From positions 1 to 7,137 of the forward strand of contig CADBPH010000342.1 of the NCBI GenBank assembly GCA_902796455.1: a stretch of DNA of 7,137 nucleotides, given 5' to 3'. Shown here piece by piece: positions 6,875 to 7,137 of this stretch. Each line of letters opens with the position of its first letter. Within the stretch, counting starts at the first letter, position 1. The DNA comes from an uncultured Bacteroidia bacterium. Lineage in GTDB: Bacteria > Bacteroidota > Bacteroidia > Bacteroidales > UBA932. Below the pieces are notes generated by a model. The model made no database searches. It was given only the letters and a program-made list of their open reading frames with translations, and was not told the DNA's origin. The position numbers and the translations under genes are program-made.

Positions 6875-6952
6875 ATACGCATACGGACTGACGTCGTAGT
6901 ACTTCTCGCCGAGGGGGTCGGGGACGAGCCAGCGGGAAAGAGCGGGACTGTA
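6860..6952 (-). pseudogene. Relic of an Rhs/YD-repeat core domain
   Basis: About 31 codons read YSPALSRWLVPDPLGEKYYD followed by VSPYAYCENAP. This matches the end of the Rhs-associated core found in Bacteroidota Rhs and YD-repeat proteins, whose usual form is YYD..L.RWLSPDPLAEKYP..SPYAYC.NNP followed by a DPDG motif. Here the match begins right after tandem stop codons (TGA TAG, 6958 to 6953) and ends at NAP, without the DPDG motif or a toxin domain. It has no start codon of its own, so it is a non-functional leftover. It is G+C-rich, unlike the A+T-rich coding sequence just before it. It is in frame with both that sequence and the transporter gene that follows. Confidence 0.8.
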
Positions 6953-6955
6953 CTA

Positions 6956-7137
6956 TCACCAGGTCATTTTATCAATCATCCTTTGGTTTTCAATTATTTC
7001 TTTTTTCCACCCCTTATACCACACTTCTCCCTTATACCGCTCGTTGTCGTGATATTGGTAGTTAAACTCCCCGCTAGCCAGGCGCGAAATATCTACGGTA
7101 ATATTGGCAAATCCTGACGAATCAAGTATTTCCAATA
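6956..7137 (-). CDS. C-terminal end of an unrecognised protein next to an Rhs relic (gene continues past the right edge)
   Basis: The last 59 codons of a gene are visible, ending at TGA (6958 to 6956) with a second in-frame stop directly after. Part of the sequence reads SGEFNYQYHDNERYKGEVWY, and the tail is rich in Lys, Glu and Trp, ending KMTW. I do not recognise the family. The segment is hydrophilic, with no membrane helix. Its base composition is clearly more A+T-rich than the genes to its left, which suggests horizontal origin. An Rhs core relic comes immediately after it, and in Rhs loci the genes in this place are often immunity proteins for a toxin tip, so an immunity role is a guess from position. 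The reading frame is open to the window edge, but so short a stretch leaves some doubt. Confidence 0.55.
   Translation of the reverse strand, partial: LEILDSSGFANITVDISRLASGEFNYQYHDNERYKGEVWYKGWKKEIIENQRMIDKMTW

Noticed and set aside
1..7137. CRISPR arrays, tRNA or rRNA genes, insertion sequences, long repeats
   Set aside because: No repeat-spacer pattern, tRNA-like cloverleaf, rRNA motif, transposase or terminal inverted repeats were seen on either strand.

Overview
The window looks like a chromosomal segment of a Bacteroidota bacterium, probably Bacteroidales with a fairly high G+C content. The clearest sign is the promoter type. Three intergenic regions carry a perfect TAnnTTTG -7 box with a TTTG/TTG-like element exactly 20 bases upstream, which is the Bacteroidota primary sigma-factor signature, and Shine-Dalgarno sequences are largely absent. 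Genus cannot be told from this sequence. Every supported gene is on the minus strand, so the order of transcription runs from the high-coordinate end to the low one.

Region by region in transcription order. (1) 6956-7137 holds the last 59 codons of an unrecognised, A+T-rich protein. (2) 6860-6952 is a short G+C-rich relic of an Rhs/YD-repeat core domain, cut off at both ends. Together these look like the worn edge of a polymorphic-toxin (Rhs) locus. (3) 5954-6832 encodes a DMT/EamA-type transporter whose promoter overlaps the Rhs relic. (4) 4397-5860, 3156-4394, 1466-3142 and 686-1462 form a tight four-gene operon with gaps of 2, 13 and 3 bases. It encodes a UPF0371/DUF1846 protein, a CreD-like inner-membrane protein, an AspT/YidE-type (AAE) transporter with two TrkA_C domains, and a nitrilase-superfamily omega-amidase. 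One promoter is visible ahead of it. (5) 468-663 is a complete-looking amino-acid attenuator, followed by the first 155 codons of ilvD (dihydroxy-acid dehydratase), which runs off the left edge.

The attenuator is the most informative regulatory finding. It consists of a promoter, a 15-residue leader peptide (MNVHVLGLSLLILVE) with 9 Ile/Leu/Val residues, a G+C-only antiterminator arm starting 3 bases after the leader stop, and a 12-bp terminator hairpin with a U5 tail ending 12 bases before the ilvD start. The leader contains all three branched-chain amino acids, so it should sense their supply and control ilvD and any genes downstream of it.

The four-gene operon mixes a possible nucleotide-binding protein, an envelope protein, a carboxylate/amino-acid exchanger and an amidase that acts on alpha-keto acid amides. 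A shared role is possible but cannot be shown here. The Rhs relic reads in frame into the transporter gene, so a naive gene call can give a false N-terminal extension.
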